Source: Methylotenera sp. UBA6020
Lineage (GTDB): Bacteria; Pseudomonadota; Gammaproteobacteria; Burkholderiales; Methylophilaceae
Length of the DNA stretch: 16,744 nt
Direction: 5' to 3'
Assembly: GCA_002429455.1 (NCBI GenBank)
Contig: DIZU01000013.1
Location: 1 to 16,744 of the forward strand
The notes under the pieces are model-generated. The model saw only the letters and a program-made list of their open reading frames with translations, was not told where the DNA came from and did not search any database. A program made the translations under genes and the position numbers. Shown piece by piece: positions 14,868 to 16,744 of the stretch (positions are counted from its first letter, which is position 1; each line of letters begins with the position of its first letter).

Positions 14868-14873
14868 AAAGGA
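14868..14873 (+). promoter_or_regulatory. Shine-Dalgarno AAAGGA supporting the GTG start of prlC
   Basis: AAAGGA lies 9 bases before GTG at 14883. An in-frame ATG at 14838 has no ribosome site, so the GTG is preferred. Confidence 0.55.
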
Positions 14874-14882
14874 TTTACCGCA

Positions 14883-16744
14883 GTGACCACTAGCCAATTA
14901 CAAGATAATCCACTTTTACATTTTTCTGGTCTGCCTAAATTTGAAGAAGTCAAAGCAGAGCATGTGTCACCCGCTATCGATCATTTACTCACCGAAGCAA
15001 GAGCCACCATCGAAACACTTATCCAAAGCAACGCTGAGGTCACTTGGGATAATTTTGCCGCCAAGCTTGAAGATATGGAAGAAAAAATATCCCGCGCATG
15101 GTCGCAAGTCGGCCATATGAACGCGGTCGTCAACAGCCCTGAATTACGTGAGGCTTATAACGATAATTTGTCTAAATTAACTGACTTCTATGCCGACTTG
15201 GGTCAAGATGAACGTCTCTACGCTAAGTTTCGCGCCTTACGTGCCAGCAACCAGTTTGATTCACTCACCGCCGCGCAAAAAAAGATTGTAGAAAATGAAC
15301 TGCGCGACTTTCGTTTAGGTGGTGCTGAGTTGCCAACTGACGAAAAAGTCCGCTTCAAGGCCATTCAAGAAGAGTTATCAAAACTTTCCTCCAAGTTTGA
15401 AGAAAACGTACTGGATAACACTAACGACTATGCGCTATATGTAGAAGATGCGGATACCTTAAGCGGCATTCCTGAAGATGTACTGCAAACCGCAAGTGAG
15501 GCAGCAAAAGCTGACCAGAAAACCGGTTGGAAATTTACCCTGCACTTCCCGTCTTACCTGCCGTTGTTGCAATATGCCGAAAACCGCAACCTGCGTGAAA
15601 CGCTCTACCGTGCTTATGCCACGCGTGCTTCTGAGTTTGGCAAGTCCGATGAGTCAGGCAAACCAAAGTGGGACAACACCCCACTGATTTCACAGATTCT
15701 GAAATTAAGACTAGAAGCCGCTAATTTACTCGGCTTTGCCAACTACGCCGAACTCTCTATCGCCACAAAAATGGCTGAATCAGCACAACAAGTGACTGAC
15801 TTTTTGCACGATTTAGCTGAAAAAGCCAAACCATATGCATTCAAGGATAAATTAGAGCTGGAAGAATACGCGGCCAAGCTTGGCATTACCGATATGCAAG
15901 CTTGGGATGTAGCATACGTCTCAGAAAAGTTACGTGAAGAAAAATATGCGTTTTCTGACCTTGAAGTAAAACAATACTTTCCTGAAAGCAAAGTACTAGC
16001 CGGTTTATTCAAGGTTGTAGAAACCATCTTTGACGTTCATGTAAGTAAATCTCACGCCTCTGTATGGCATGAAACTGCGAGCTTTTACGATATCAAAGAC
16101 CATGCGAATAATTTGATTGGTCAATTCTATTTAGACTTGTATGCCCGTAATAATAAACGTGGCGGCGCTTGGATGGATGAAGCCATTACCCGCCGTAAAG
16201 TCGCTGGCCAGCTCACCACGCCTGTGGCATTTTTAACCTGCAATTTCTCAGCCCCAGTAGGCGATAAGCCCGCCTTATTTACCCATGATGAAGTATTGAC
16301 CATGTTCCATGAATTTGGTCACGGTTTGCACCACATGCTCACCCAAGTGGATGACTATGGCGTATCTGGCATCAAAGGCGTGGAATGGGATGCAGTAGAG
16401 CTGCCCAGTCAATTCATGGAAAACTTCTGCTGGGAATGGGATGTATTGCGCAATATGACCGCCCATGTCGACACTGGCGAGCAATTACCTCGCGGACTAT
16501 TCGACAAGATGGTTGCCGCTAAGAACTTTCAGGCCGGCATGCAAACCATGCGTCAAATTGAGTTTTCATTGTTTGATATTCGCCTGCATAGCGAGTTTGA
16601 CCCGTATGGTGTTGCAACCGTACTAGACCTGATTGAAACAGTGCGTGATGAAGTTGCCGTGGTGCGGCCGCCAAAATGGAATCGCTTTCCAAACAACTTC
16701 ACCCATATTTTTGCCGGTGGTTACGCGGCCGGCTACTACAGCTA
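14883..16744 (+). CDS. prlC: oligopeptidase A, M3-family zinc metallopeptidase (3' end outside window)
   Basis: An open frame of 620 codons that runs off the window, so it is partial only because of the cut. Oligopeptidase A is a cytoplasmic thimet-oligopeptidase relative that degrades short peptides and cleaved signal peptides. The helical N-terminal part NPLLHFSGLPKFEEVKAEHV is typical. The zinc site is HEFGH at residues 476-480 (16308-16322), with the third ligand Glu506 in AVELPSQFMENF. Near the end, FAGGYAAGYYS is the conserved C-terminal block that contacts substrate; about 60 residues should remain. The start is taken as GTG 14883 with AAAGGA 9 bases before it; ATG 14838 in frame would add 15 residues without a ribosome site. 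I read the whole frame and found no stop or frameshift. It follows the DUF4870 gene by 59 bases. Confidence 0.95.
   Translation, partial: MTTSQLQDNPLLHFSGLPKFEEVKAEHVSPAIDHLLTEARATIETLIQSNAEVTWDNFAAKLEDMEEKISRAWSQVGHMNAVVNSPELREAYNDNLSKLTDFYADLGQDERLYAKFRALRASNQFDSLTAAQKKIVENELRDFRLGGAELPTDEKVRFKAIQEELSKLSSKFEENVLDNTNDYALYVEDADTLSGIPEDVLQTASEAAKADQKTGWKFTLHFPSYLPLLQYAENRNLRETLYRAYATRASEFGKSDESGKPKWDNTPLISQILKLRLEAANLLGFANYAELSIATKMAESAQQVTDFLHDLAEKAKPYAFKDKLELEEYAAKLGITDMQAWDVAYVSEKLREEKYAFSDLEVKQYFPESKVLAGLFKVVETIFDVHVSKSHASVWHETASFYDIKDHANNLIGQFYLDLYARNNKRGGAWMDEAITRRKVAGQLTTPVAFLTCNFSAPVGDKPALFTHDEVLTMFHEFGHGLHHMLTQVDDYGVSGIKGVEWDAVELPSQFMENFCWEWDVLRNMTAHVDTGEQLPRGLFDKMVAAKNFQAGMQTMRQIEFSLFDIRLHSEFDPYGVATVLDLIETVRDEVAVVRPPKWNRFPNNFTHIFAGGYAAGYYS

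Noticed and set aside
14838..14882. ATG start for prlC 15 codons upstream
   Set aside because: No Shine-Dalgarno before it; the GTG at 14883 has AAAGGA at good spacing and gives the usual N terminus.
15743..16484. Minus-strand frames over prlC
   Set aside because: Antisense to an unbroken, well-conserved peptidase frame.

Overview
This window is a chromosomal segment that reads as a betaproteobacterium. Family-level protein features and gene order suggest Methylophilaceae (a Methylotenera- or Methylophilus-like methylotroph). That placement is an inference from gene order (kdsD-kdsC-lptC-lptA-lptB-rpoN-hpf-hprK-rapZ-EIIA-HPr-EI) and a base composition that looks like the mid-40s %GC by eye; no database search was possible. 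I see no insertion sequence, phage gene, CRISPR array, tRNA or rRNA.

Layout. (1) Positions 1-542: the 3' end of moaC (molybdopterin synthesis), then a 68-residue lipoprotein of unknown function with a TTG start, then a convergent spacer with a bulged hairpin. (2) Positions 543-3642, minus strand: a CPA2-family monovalent cation/H+ antiporter with a cytoplasmic RCK (TrkA) module, followed 31 bases downstream by thiO (glycine oxidase, thiamin thiazole synthesis). (3) Positions 3643-3929: a divergent promoter region. (4) Positions 3930-9446, plus strand: kdsD and kdsC (two steps of Kdo synthesis), lptC, lptA and lptB (LPS transport bridge and its ATPase), and rpoN (sigma-54). Most are tightly packed or overlapping. 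(5) Positions 9671-14424: hpf (ribosome hibernation), hprK, rapZ, an EIIA of the mannose family, HPr and EI, which make up a soluble phosphotransferase relay with no sugar-transporting EIIB/EIIC in view. (6) Positions 14482-16744: a small DUF4870 membrane protein and prlC (oligopeptidase A), cut by the window end about 60 residues before its usual C terminus.

How it fits together. The block corresponds to the enterobacterial kdsD-lptB-rpoN-hpf-ptsN-rapZ-npr locus, which joins outer-membrane LPS supply to sigma-54 and the nitrogen PTS. Here EIIA-Ntr (ptsN) is absent from its usual place after hpf. HPr kinase/phosphorylase sits there instead, and the relay ends in EIIA(Man), HPr and EI. HPr keeps both His15 (EI site) and Ser46 (HprK site), EI keeps its active His and Cys, and EIIA keeps His9, so the relay looks catalytically complete but regulatory in purpose.

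This is largely a conserved housekeeping region. The observations most worth a second look are the transporter-less PTS with an altered HprK P-loop, the long low-complexity tails on both LptC and LptA, the expanded acidic region II of RpoN, and a 17-bp-period repeat immediately before the HPr start codon, which has no Shine-Dalgarno sequence.
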